Part shown: one piece after another, positions 52,948 through 60,685 of the stretch
Layout of the letters: the number at the start of each line of letters is the position of its first letter
Numbering within the stretch: position 1 is the stretch's first letter
Source: Bryobacteraceae bacterium
Lineage (GTDB): Bacteria > Acidobacteriota > Terriglobia > Bryobacterales > Bryobacteraceae
Assembly (NCBI GenBank): GCA_026002855.1
Contig: BPGD01000001.1
Location: forward strand, 2,054,001 to 2,118,000
Direction: 5' to 3'
Length of the DNA stretch: 64,000 nt
Notes under the pieces: model-generated
What the model was told of the DNA's origin: nothing
Seen by the model: the letters and a program-made list of their open reading frames with translations, nothing else
Database searches by the model: none
Translations under genes and position numbers: made by a program

Positions 52948-55338
52948 TCAGGCGCCTGCGGGCGAGGCGTCTGAACCGGTGACGCTTTCCGGAGGCGCGG
53001 CGGCCAGTGCGGCCAGGATTTCGAGCGCGGCCTGTTTGGCTCGGGCGCCGGTCTCGCCGGCCGGGCCGGTGCAGGCGGGGCAGCCCTGCTCGCAGGCGCA
53101 GCCGGCGATGAGGTCCCGCGCGCCGGCCACCAGTTGCGGAGCCATCTCGAACAGCGGGCCGCTCTGGCCGATGCCGCCGGGGTAATTGTCGTAGAGATGG
53201 AGATTGGGCTCGAAGCAGGCGACCGGCGGCGCGATCTCTTCGGTGATGGCGACGCCGAGGTCGCGCGGGTCGCACATCAGCAACAGGGAGGCGACGGTGC
53301 GGAAGGCGTGGCCCAGGCCGGTGAGTCCATTGAGGCGCTCGGCGGGCGAGAGATGCGCGAAGGGCTGCCAGAAAGCGGCCGGGAAATGAATCCAGAAGCT
53401 GGTGGTGTGCATTTCCTGTTCCGGCAATGAGAGGGCGCCCGCGCCGACGTTTTCGTTGGTGTAGAACCTGATCTTCTTGAAGCCGACGATCTGGCGGTTG
53501 ACGCGGACATCGCCGTGGCTGGCCTCGGCGGGGCCGAGAGGGCGCGAGGCGGCCTGTTCGAGCACTTTGACCTGGGTGTAGTCGATGGCGTCAGTGAAGT
53601 AGTCGCACTCGACCTGGCGGACGTAGGCCTTGCGGCCGTCGTAGTCCATGCGCTCCACCTGGTACTGGCGGGCCTCGTGGAGGTAGATGGCCTTTTCGTG
53701 GAGCTCGGTGAGCGCGGCCGGGAAGGCGACCTCGCCGATGACGCGTTCCTCGCCGGTGATGTCGATGACGACGAAATTGTCGCTGGTGACCGAACGGAGG
53801 CTGATGGCGTCGGCGGGATAGGAGTCCGCCACCCAGTGCCAGGCGCCGGCGGAGTGATGGACGACGCCGAGTTCGGCCAAGTACTGGCAGAGTTCGCCGG
53901 TTTCGTGGGGACCGAAGCGTTCGCCGTCCCGGATGGGCAGCTCAAAGGCGGCGCATTTCAGGTGGCTGACGAGGATTTCGAGGTTGTCCGGGTTGACGTG
54001 GGCGTGTTCGGGCGAGCTCTCGAAGAAGAACTCCGGGTGCTCGACGATGTATTGATCCAGGGGCGCGCTGGAGGCGATCATGAGCGCAAGCGAGACGCCG
54101 AGGCGCCGGCCGGCGCGGCCGGCGCGCTGCCACGTGCTGGCGATGGAACCGGGATATCCGGCAAGGACGACCACGTCGAGCGAGCCGATATCGACGCCGA
54201 GCTCGAGGGCGTTGGTGGCGACGACGCAGCGGATGGCGCCCTCGCGGAGGCCGCGTTCGATGTCGCGGCGCTCCCGCGGCAGGTAGCCGCCGCGGTAACC
54301 GCGCACGATGTCGGGCGGCGCGGGAGGACGGGCGCAGGAGTCCTTGAGGTATTTGACGAGGACTTCCATGGCCAGCCGGTTGTTGGCGAAGACGAGCGTC
54401 TGCTGGCCGCGCTGGACCAGTTCGGCAGCGAGCCGGCGCGTTTCGTTCAGATAGCTGCGGCGGATGCCGAGCTGCCGATTGACGACGGGCGGATTGTAGA
54501 AGACGAAGTACTTTTCGCCGGACGGGGCGCCGTTGTCATCGATGAGGACAAACGATTCGCCGGTGAGCGCCGAGGCGAGTTCGGCCGGGTTGGCGATGGT
54601 GGCCGAACAGCAGATGAACTGGGGCGAGGAGCCGTAGAAGGCGCAGATCCGCTTCAGACGCCGGATGACGTTGGCCAGGTGGCTGCCAAAGACGCCGCGG
54701 TAGGTGTGCAGTTCGTCAATGACGACATAGCGGAGGTTTTCAAAGAGCTTGGCCCATTTCGTGTGGTGCGGCAGGATGCCCGAGTGGAGCATGTCCGGGT
54801 TGGTGAGGACGACGTTGGCGCGTTCGCGGATCTGGCGGCGGGCGTCCTGCGGCGTGTCACCGTCGTAGGTGAAGGCGCGGATGTCAGCGCCCATGGCTTC
54901 GACGGTGGAGTGGAACTCGTGGAGCTGGTCCTCGGACAGGGCCTTGGTGGGGAAGAGATACAGGGCGCGGGTTTCGGGATCGGCCACCAGACGGTTCAGC
55001 ACCGGCAGGTTGTAGCAGAGCGTCTTGCCGCTGGCGGTGGGCGTGACCACGGCAATGTGGCTGCCGGCGGCGAGGGCGCGGAAGGCGGCCGCCTGGTGCG
55101 TGTAGAGCTGGCGGATGCCGCGCTCTTCCAGGACCTTGCGGACGACAGGTGCGACCGCTTCCGGGATCGGCTCGAAGCGGCCGGGCTGGGCCGGCTGATG
55201 ACGGATGGCGCGGATGGGCGAATTGGGCTCCTCCATCCAGGCGCGAAGGCGGGCGATGGCGGCATCAAGATCGGCACGGCGGGACAGGCCGAGTGACTCG
55301 TCGCGGCGTGGATCCGGGAAATCCAGACTCAGGTTCAT
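52948..55338 (-). CDS. MrfA/YprA-like DEAD-box helicase with DUF1998 domain
   Basis: 796-aa ATP-dependent SF2 helicase. Walker A in VVTPTASGKTLCYN near residue 100, DELH box in VVIDELHTYRGVFG, SAT in CCSATIANP, then helicase C with GVDIGSLDVVVLAGYPGSIA and QRAGRAGRRLG. The C-terminal DUF1998/MZB domain has the four-Cys site CACEQGCPAC near residue 750, which binds zinc. Relatives (MrfA) act in mitomycin-type DNA damage repair. No partner MrfB nuclease gene is next to it. Confidence 0.94.
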   Translation of the reverse strand: MNLSLDFPDPRRDESLGLSRRADLDAAIARLRAWMEEPNSPIRAIRHQPAQPGRFEPIPEAVAPVVRKVLEERGIRQLYTHQAAAFRALAAGSHIAVVTPTASGKTLCYNLPVLNRLVADPETRALYLFPTKALSEDQLHEFHSTVEAMGADIRAFTYDGDTPQDARRQIRERANVVLTNPDMLHSGILPHHTKWAKLFENLRYVVIDELHTYRGVFGSHLANVIRRLKRICAFYGSSPQFICCSATIANPAELASALTGESFVLIDDNGAPSGEKYFVFYNPPVVNRQLGIRRSYLNETRRLAAELVQRGQQTLVFANNRLAMEVLVKYLKDSCARPPAPPDIVRGYRGGYLPRERRDIERGLREGAIRCVVATNALELGVDIGSLDVVVLAGYPGSIASTWQRAGRAGRRLGVSLALMIASSAPLDQYIVEHPEFFFESSPEHAHVNPDNLEILVSHLKCAAFELPIRDGERFGPHETGELCQYLAELGVVHHSAGAWHWVADSYPADAISLRSVTSDNFVVIDITGEERVIGEVAFPAALTELHEKAIYLHEARQYQVERMDYDGRKAYVRQVECDYFTDAIDYTQVKVLEQAASRPLGPAEASHGDVRVNRQIVGFKKIRFYTNENVGAGALSLPEQEMHTTSFWIHFPAAFWQPFAHLSPAERLNGLTGLGHAFRTVASLLLMCDPRDLGVAITEEIAPPVACFEPNLHLYDNYPGGIGQSGPLFEMAPQLVAGARDLIAGCACEQGCPACTGPAGETGARAKQAALEILAALAAAPPESVTGSDASPAGA

Positions 55339-55477
55339 GGACTCGTCTTCGCCTTTTCTTTGGAAGGGTAGCGCAGGGCCGTGCGAGGGTCAAGCGCAGG
55401 CCCAAGCTGGATTGTAGCGGCTTCAGGGAAGGAAGGGTTCGGCGGGTAGTGCGCGAGGGAGGAGAGAGGAATTGGGG

Positions 55478-55816
55478 CTAGCCGGCGGCGGCCTGGACGG
55501 AGGCGCGCATGAATTCGTACCGCTGGAGAGTGACGGCTGCGGCCTTGCGGGTCGCGTCCCGGCGGACGACCGCGCCGAGACAGTGGACATAGACCTTGGC
55601 CCCTTCGGAGGCGGTGGGAAGGTAAATCCGGTATTCGACGGACTGCCCGCGGCGGAGCTTTTCCTCCGGGTCGGCGATGAGGGTGCCGCGTGAGCTGATA
55701 TTCAAGGTCTGAAGAGAAACACTGACGGGCTGCCCGCCGATCTGAATGATCTCGACGGGCAGACGAAGTTCGTACCGTCTGGAGCGGCGTTTTTCGCTCA
55801 CGGGATTGTCCAACAA
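55478..55816 (-). CDS. PilZ-domain c-di-GMP receptor
   Basis: 112 aa, single PilZ domain. EKRRSRRYELRLPVEI holds the RxxxR loop and TLNISSRGTLIADP the D/NxSxxG motif needed for c-di-GMP binding; both are intact. YRIYLPTASEGAKVYVHCLG and AVVRRDATRKAAAV continue the barrel. Output target unknown. Confidence 0.9.
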   Translation of the reverse strand: MLDNPVSEKRRSRRYELRLPVEIIQIGGQPVSVSLQTLNISSRGTLIADPEEKLRRGQSVEYRIYLPTASEGAKVYVHCLGAVVRRDATRKAAAVTLQRYEFMRASVQAAAG

Positions 55817-55964
55817 CCATCTAAGTACTTTTCCCGAGAGCGGTCAACGGAGCATTACAGCCTGATGTCCCAGAATCACGGTGGAAAGGTACCATGCGGA
55901 TGGGCGGGACTTGCCGGGCGGATATGGAAGTACGAAGAGAATCCGCCCGGCAAAGTATACGTTG

Positions 55965-56192
55965 TTAACGGCGCGGGCCGCGCTGCCCCCTGCCCGTGCC
56001 GCCGCCAGTACCGGGGGTATGAATGGGACCGGAGCCGTCCTGCGGCCCGAGCTTCTTGCCCTGCCGCTTTCCGATTTTCTGCCCGAGTCCGGTACCGGGA
56101 TTCGGATTCGGATTCGGCGCTGGGGTGGACTGAGCCGTCAGCGGAATGAGCGTGAACATCGCGAAAGTGAGTGTCGCAACCAGCTTCTTCAT
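55965..56192 (-). CDS. Small secreted Gly/Pro-rich protein
   Basis: 75 aa: signal MKKLVATLTFAMFTLIPLTA, then PAPNPNPNPGTGLGQKIGKR and a basic Gly-rich tail ending in RGQRGPRR. Start chosen with GGAGG 9 nt upstream. Low complexity, cationic after cleavage; role unknown. Confidence 0.6.
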   Translation of the reverse strand: MKKLVATLTFAMFTLIPLTAQSTPAPNPNPNPGTGLGQKIGKRQGKKLGPQDGSGPIHTPGTGGGTGRGQRGPRR

Positions 56193-56339
56193 CGTGTGAG
56201 GCCTCCATGTCGCCTCGCCCATGTTGTAGGCAGCTCTCCTGCCAGGCGCTGACTTGACTGTTTCTCAATGACTTAGCGATTCGAGTGCGGCTGCGGCCCA
56301 CGCAAGGGTTGCGCGGACCAGGCACGAGCCATGCAAAGG

Positions 56340-56969
56340 CTACTGTCCGGAGTCCACCACGGGCAGGCCAGGAGGTGGGGTGAAGCGGAACGCGGAGTCC
56401 GTGACCGGTGGATTGAGGCGCTCATTGGTAAAGACGAACTCCATGGCTGTGCCGTCGGGTGAGTGAACGACGAGGCGGCGGATGGCGCCGCTGGGGCCGA
56501 GGGTGAAGTCGACGCGCGTGAACGGGGCGCGGTCGGATTTCGGCCAGGCGCCCAGTTGTGGGGCCTCCGGCGTGCCGGAGAGTTCGAGCGTGCCGAAGGC
56601 GCGGCGGAAATCGAGCCGTCCGAGCAGGAAGGCGAGCGGCGCGCGGAAGTCATCCGTTTCTTTCAGGCGCACGCGCTCCACCTGTTGGGCGCCCGGCGAA
56701 TAGAGCCAGACCCAGCGGCCATCAGAGACGAACAGCTTGCCGGCGGGATGTGTGTAGTCCCAGCGCATGCGGCCGGGCTTGCGGAGGGTGAGATGGCCCG
56801 TCTCGATGCGGCGCGGGCGGCCCTGGACGAGATGGCGCTGTTCGAAGTCGGCTTCGAGGGTGATGGCGCGATTGTAGCGCTGCTCGACGGCGCGGATGAG
56901 GGTAGAGAGGTCGGCGGCGCATGAGGGAGCCGCGACGCAGGCGAGCAGGCAGATCAGCGCGGGCCGCAT
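56340..56969 (-). CDS. lolA: Outer-membrane lipoprotein carrier LolA
   Basis: 209-aa periplasmic chaperone. Signal RPALICLLACVAAPSCAAD; then LIRAVEQRYNRAITLEADFE, GHLTLRKPGRMRWDYTHPAG, LFVSDGRWVWLYSPGAQQVE, all LolA landmarks. It moves lipoproteins from LolCDE to the outer membrane, which fits a Gram-negative envelope. It begins 10 nt after the stop of the Rsm22-type gene; likely cotranscribed. The homologous LolA-like gene at 24202 is a separate paralogue. Confidence 0.92.
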   Translation of the reverse strand: MRPALICLLACVAAPSCAADLSTLIRAVEQRYNRAITLEADFEQRHLVQGRPRRIETGHLTLRKPGRMRWDYTHPAGKLFVSDGRWVWLYSPGAQQVERVRLKETDDFRAPLAFLLGRLDFRRAFGTLELSGTPEAPQLGAWPKSDRAPFTRVDFTLGPSGAIRRLVVHSPDGTAMEFVFTNERLNPPVTDSAFRFTPPPGLPVVDSGQ

Positions 56970-56979
56970 AGGGAGGGTC

Positions 56980-57903
56980 TCACTCTTCAGGAGCAGATGG
57001 AGGCGCGTCAGGGGGCCAGCGGTCTCCCCAGGAAGCTTTTCGTGCGGCGCGCCAGCGGGGATCGCGGCGGGTGACGGTTTCTGTGGCGATGCCTTCCCGG
57101 CCACAGACGGTGAGCCGGATGAGGTTCGGCTGGACCTCCGGGTGGCGGAGGATGCGGCCCTGGGCCGGATCGGCGCCCTCACGCAAGGCGGCGAGGTAGG
57201 AGAATTTTTCGTCCTCGTAGCCGAGGCTGCCGCCCTTCAGTTGCCGGTGGAGCCGCGTGCGTTCGACGCGGACGGCGAAGTGGCACCAGTCGGCGCCTTC
57301 GAGCGGGCAGGGGTTCGTGTGGGGGCAGGGCGCATGGATGCGGGCGCCGGCCTCGATGAGCTGGGTGCGCGCAGCCAGCACGATGGCGAAGCCGGCGGGC
57401 GTTCCGGGTTCGACGAGAATCAGCGCCCGGCGGGCGAGCCGCCAGGCCTCGTCCAGCAGCCAGCGGCGCGGGGCGGGCGTGAGCTCGTTGAGCGCATAGG
57501 CGATGCTGACGACGTCGTGGGGCTCGAGATCCGGCAGCCGCGCCAGGTCGGCGTGGATGCGCCGGACGGGCCGGAAGTCCGGCCAGCCCTGGTTCTGGTC
57601 GACGAGCGTCACCGGGCAGGGTGCCACCCAGGCGGCGGCGCCCGCGCCGGCGCCGAGATCCAGCCAGGAGTCAGGCTGGAAGGGCAGCTCGGCGGCAGCG
57701 CGCCGCAGGGCGGCGTAGGTGGCCGGAAGACGCGTGACCAGGTAGGCGGCGCGCTCCACCGGCGTATCGAGCCGGGGCGGGAGTCCGCGCCGGTAGGCGT
57801 CCGAGATGCGGGATGCGGCGGCGGCCAGTTCGGCGGTGGTGAATTCGGAGGCGGCGTCGAGGATCGACTTAAGCAGCGCGTCAGGCAGCGGCGCAGTGTG
57901 CAT
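56980..57903 (-). CDS. Rsm22-like ribosomal small subunit methyltransferase family protein
   Basis: 307 aa, SAM-dependent methyltransferase fold: DSWLDLGAGAGAAAWV is the SAM motif, VSIAYALNELTPAPRRWLLD and ALILVEPGTPAGFAIVLAAR follow. The C-terminal ICPHT-like run APCPHTNPCPLEGADWCHFA carries the four Cys of the Fe-S cluster found in Rsm22/METTL17 proteins, which bind assembling small ribosomal subunits. Preceded upstream by the prophage boundary. Confidence 0.85.
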   Translation of the reverse strand: MHTAPLPDALLKSILDAASEFTTAELAAAASRISDAYRRGLPPRLDTPVERAAYLVTRLPATYAALRRAAAELPFQPDSWLDLGAGAGAAAWVAPCPVTLVDQNQGWPDFRPVRRIHADLARLPDLEPHDVVSIAYALNELTPAPRRWLLDEAWRLARRALILVEPGTPAGFAIVLAARTQLIEAGARIHAPCPHTNPCPLEGADWCHFAVRVERTRLHRQLKGGSLGYEDEKFSYLAALREGADPAQGRILRHPEVQPNLIRLTVCGREGIATETVTRRDPRWRAARKASWGDRWPPDAPPSAPEE

Positions 57904-57981
57904 GGGATTCCCGCAATGACAGCGTCCGGCCGGTGGAGGAGCGATGCAGAGAGCAGGGGGAAGCGGGGGAGGCGTGAAAGC

Positions 57982-58032
57982 TGGAGGCGCGGGCGGGATT
58001 CGAACCCGCGAATAAAGGTTTTGCAGACCTTT
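57982..58032 (-). tRNA. 3' half of tRNA-Cys (GCA), prophage attachment site
   Basis: Minus strand reads anticodon arm AAGGT-CTGCAAA-ACCTT (anticodon GCA), variable arm, T-arm GCGGG-TTCGAAT-CCCGC, acceptor strand CCGCGCC, T and CCA. The D-arm and the 5' acceptor strand GGCGCGG are absent on the higher-coordinate side, where phage genes begin. This is what the attachment site left at the host-distal end looks like; the intact gene should lie at the other prophage end. Not functional as it stands. Confidence 0.85.
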
Positions 58033-58098
58033 CGCATGCGCTCACAACAGGGAGTTTATCAGACGGTGCTACGGCGATTGCTACGGTCTGCGCATGCG
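58033..58098. repeat. Short repeats at the prophage end
   Basis: The palindrome CGCATGCG occurs at 58033 and 58091, and TGCTACGG occurs twice 12 bp apart (58067 and 58079). They lie next to the tRNA remnant, where integrase or excisionase arm sites are expected. Function not shown. Confidence 0.4.
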
Positions 58099-58183
58099 AT
58101 TTCTGCGGCCAGCCATGCCGGCGGCTGCCAAATGGAGCTGCCATCTGTGGCGCATGCCGCGAGGCGTTGATGGAGGCTGTCTC

Positions 58184-59407
58184 ATGAAACGGCAGGCGCT
58201 ATCTCACCCCAAGCTTCGGCGTCTGATGAGAGCGCTCGGGCTCGCCATCTATGAGGCCGCCGGCATCCTTGAAGTGCTTTGGTGTTCGGCCGAGGAGCAC
58301 TATCACGATGGAGCACTGCGCGGATGCGATGAGGCTGACATCGCCGACATGGTCGGGTGGCGGGGCGAAGCAAAGCAACTGGTTGCGGCTCTTGTGGATA
58401 CTGGTTGGCTTGACCGGTCCGAGGACGGCACCTATCTGATCCATGACTGGGCGGACCATTGCGCAGACCATGTCCACATGCGCCTGGCGCGATCCGGCCT
58501 CTGCTTCGCTGATGGGCGTCTGCCGAGAGCTACCAGGCTGCCTCGCGCACAGCGAGCGCTTACTGAGCACACGCCACCTGACCCGGACAAACCGCGAGGA
58601 GCACGTCGTGCGCACTCCGAGCGCACACCGAGCGCAGAATGTGCGCATAAAGTGCCGACACCGAGCGCTCCGCGTGCGCACAGTGAGCGCACGCCAAGCG
58701 CCGAATGTGCGCACAGTGTGCGCACAGTGAGCGCACAGCAAGCGCACGACGAGCGCACTACCCAAGACCCAAGACCCAAGACCCAAGACCGTGTAAGCGG
58801 CGTATCGGTAACTCCCAACACCCCCCTTACCCCCCACGACGGAGCGCCGCCGCCGCTCACGCCTGTGGAAAACCCTGTGGAAATCTTGCCTCATCCGGCA
58901 GACGCACGTCAGGCTCCGGACGATGGAGCGCCGCTGAAACAAATCCAGCCCGAAATGTACTCTCACTCTGCCGCAGGACGGCCTGACGCTGGCGCTGGAT
59001 TGGCCCAGGACGAGCCGGTAGAGGCATGGCATAGGTCTACCAGCCAGCAGCCCATTCCGATCGCTCACGAGCGAATTGTGCGCAAAATAAGCACGGCTGA
59101 TACTGGCATGCAGAGACTCGGCGACTACGCGCTCCAGATCGCCCGCCAGATGCTCACCGAGTGGGTCGATGGGCAGGCCGGCCGGCTCGGGCCGCCAGAC
59201 GACGATCTGTGCCGTCGTCTGCTGGTGGCTCATGGCATGAGCCTGGACCGCTTGCGCGACTGGCTCCTTGAGCTGAGGCGCCGCGGGAAGCGCCCTGAGT
59301 CAGTGCAGTCGTGGGGCTGGTTTGCGCATATGGCCGAGTCATGCATCAGAGCTGGGCCGAAGATGCAGGCCGACGTCTGCGGCGCTGCCGCTGGAGGACG
59401 CTGGTGA
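58184..59407 (+). CDS. Phage replication-type protein with internal repeats
   Basis: 407 aa. N-terminal 100 residues resemble a winged-helix phage replication initiator domain (PKLRRLMRALGLAIYEAAGI, ADIADMVGWRGEAKQLVAAL, GWLDRSEDGTYLIHDWADHC). The middle is low complexity with two full 22-residue repeats (AHSERTPSAECAHKV and AHSERTPSAECAHSV start them), encoded by the 66-bp DNA repeats. The C-terminus is helical (LCRRLLVAHGMSLDRLRDWL). Start ATG has GGAGG 8 nt upstream. Stop overlaps the next ATG by one base (TGATG). Confidence 0.7.
   Translation: MKRQALSHPKLRRLMRALGLAIYEAAGILEVLWCSAEEHYHDGALRGCDEADIADMVGWRGEAKQLVAALVDTGWLDRSEDGTYLIHDWADHCADHVHMRLARSGLCFADGRLPRATRLPRAQRALTEHTPPDPDKPRGARRAHSERTPSAECAHKVPTPSAPRAHSERTPSAECAHSVRTVSAQQAHDERTTQDPRPKTQDRVSGVSVTPNTPLTPHDGAPPPLTPVENPVEILPHPADARQAPDDGAPLKQIQPEMYSHSAAGRPDAGAGLAQDEPVEAWHRSTSQQPIPIAHERIVRKISTADTGMQRLGDYALQIARQMLTEWVDGQAGRLGPPDDDLCRRLLVAHGMSLDRLRDWLLELRRRGKRPESVQSWGWFAHMAESCIRAGPKMQADVCGAAAGGRW
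58610..58760 (+). repeat. 66-bp tandem repeats rich in GAGCGCAC/GTGCGCAC, candidate phage origin
   Basis: Two 66-bp units (58610-58675 and 58676-58741) plus a partial third from 58742. Each holds direct GAGCGCAC copies and the palindromic GTGCGCAC or a close variant. Origin iterons inside the initiator gene are known in lambda gene O, which is the analogy. Confidence 0.6.
58761..58788 (+). repeat. Four tandem CCCAAGA heptamers
   Basis: Four exact copies of CCCAAGA directly after the 66-bp repeats, still within the replication gene. Slippage-prone or part of the origin. Confidence 0.75.
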
Positions 59408-59619
59408 TGTCGGCCACCGTGGAATCGATCCGCCATGAGCACTGGATCACGACCGGCCAAGCTGCCAAGCTGCTCGGTGTGAGCCGACAGACAGTCCGAC
59501 GCTGGTGCAGGTCCGGCAGGCTGGAGTGGAGGCGGTTTGACGATTCGTCTCACATCCGCGTCTCGCGCCTGTCTATCGAACGCATATTGGAGCGTTTGGA
59601 GCGTTTGGAGCGTTTTTGA
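59407..59619 (+). CDS. Excisionase-family helix-turn-helix protein
   Basis: 70 aa. HWITTGQAAKLLGVSRQTVR followed by WCRSGRLEWRRFDDSSHIRV is the MerR-like winged HTH of the excisionase/AlpA family. Ends with ILERLERLERF, coded by three exact 9-bp TTGGAGCGT repeats (59587-59613). Start overlaps the previous stop (TGATG). Acts likely as recombination directionality factor or early regulator. Confidence 0.75.
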   Translation: MSATVESIRHEHWITTGQAAKLLGVSRQTVRRWCRSGRLEWRRFDDSSHIRVSRLSIERILERLERLERF

Positions 59620-59748
59620 CATAGGAACACAATCACTGCATTCTGTGTGCGAGGACTCCATCGGGCGCCGGGGCGCACGGCCTGCGAGGGCGAATACCCC
59701 GCAGCTGTCGGCGGCTGGCTCCGACCAGCCGCCGCATCTGAGGATGAC

Positions 59749-60090
59749 GTGTCAGTCCAGCTCTATGCAGCAGATGGCCGGCGGGTAGACATCATCAGCC
59801 GGCACGACATCGAGCGCCTGGACGCCGCTGGACGGCTATCGCGCATCGTGCGCAGACGCGACGGAACTCCTGTGCGGGCCTACCTGTATCCGCGAGACGG
59901 TCTCGAGTGCCCGGTGCGGCCGACGGCATATATGGGCCAACGATACTCCTTCTCTGAGTGCCTCTCGACTGGCCGTGTGTGGACTCTGCGGCGGCTGGGG
60001 CGGGGCAACGAGCTCCGCCCCATTTTTTTGGCCGTCATGACATCGTGCATTCGAACCGGGTCCTTCCCAGAGGCCGGCCCGGGCGGGTAG
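59749..60090 (+). CDS. Phage hypothetical protein (3' end doubtful)
   Basis: 113 aa from a GTG with GAGG nearby. VQLYAADGRRVDIISRHDIE and RLSRIVRRRDGTPVRAYLYP look real; the part after about residue 80 runs across the terminator at 59997-60029, so the C-terminus may not be made or the gene may end differently. No function recognised. Confidence 0.4.
   Translation: MSVQLYAADGRRVDIISRHDIERLDAAGRLSRIVRRRDGTPVRAYLYPRDGLECPVRPTAYMGQRYSFSECLSTGRVWTLRRLGRGNELRPIFLAVMTSCIRTGSFPEAGPGG
59997..60029 (+). terminator. Intrinsic terminator in the prophage
   Basis: GGGGCGGGGC / GCTCCGCCCC, 10-bp stem with one G-U pair, loop AACGA, followed by ATTTTTTT. A textbook intrinsic terminator, separating the replication/HTH genes from the packaging genes. 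Confidence 0.85.
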
Positions 60091-60148
60091 ATCGGATTGC
60101 ACGATCGATCTAGCTGCAAGTCCCAAAAAGTGAGGGACATAGGCGGAA

Positions 60149-60685
60149 TTGCCGAGATTCTCAAAGGCAGACCTGGAGGCGAAGGTCAGTGCCAACGAAG
60201 CCCGGCGCCGGAAGGAGGTGGCACTCGCCGGACTGCGCGAGCTGGAGCTGGCTGAGCGGCAGGGACTGCTGCTGCGGCGGGACGACGTGGAGAGGACATG
60301 GGCGGAGGCCTCGGCCATGATTCGGGATGCAGTGCTCCGCATCCCGGATGCTGCGGCACCGCAGTTGGCGGGAGTGAGGGACGCCGCGGAGGCCAGGGCA
60401 GTGCTGGCGGATGTCTGTGACCATGTGCTCAGGACGCTCGGCGCTCGAATCGCTGCCGCCGGCGGCGAGCCTGCTGCCGATCGTGGCTCAGTCGTTGCGA
60501 CCGCCCGAGCGGGTGAGTCTGTCGCGGTGGGCGGACAGGTACAGGCGGCTATCCAGCGAGGCCAGCGCCGCGCCAGGGGCTTGGACAACGCTCCCATACC
60601 AGCGGGACGTGCTGGACGCACTGAGCCCGCACAGCCGGCACGAGCGAGTCGTGCTCGTGTGGGGAAGCCAGCTCGGAAAGACTGA
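60149..60685 (+). CDS. Phage terminase small subunit (Nu1-like position)
   Basis: 178 aa, TTG start. A helical protein (FSKADLEAKVSANEARRRKE, VALAGLRELELAERQGLLLR, ERTWAEASAMIRDAVLRIPD) in the position and size of lambda Nu1. It would recognise the packaging site. Its last 90 residues are encoded over the start of the large terminase gene in another frame; both parts may be real or the small subunit may start or stop elsewhere. Confidence 0.6.
   Translation: MPRFSKADLEAKVSANEARRRKEVALAGLRELELAERQGLLLRRDDVERTWAEASAMIRDAVLRIPDAAAPQLAGVRDAAEARAVLADVCDHVLRTLGARIAAAGGEPAADRGSVVATARAGESVAVGGQVQAAIQRGQRRARGLDNAPIPAGRAGRTEPAQPARASRARVGKPARKD

Noticed and set aside
53515-55296. 593-codon plus frame antisense to the helicase
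   Set aside because: Val/Gly/Glu-rich mirror pattern, no family, overlaps a complete conserved helicase.
57982-58098. Complete tRNA-Cys
   Set aside because: No D-arm and no GGCGCGG acceptor strand upstream; only the 3' half is present.
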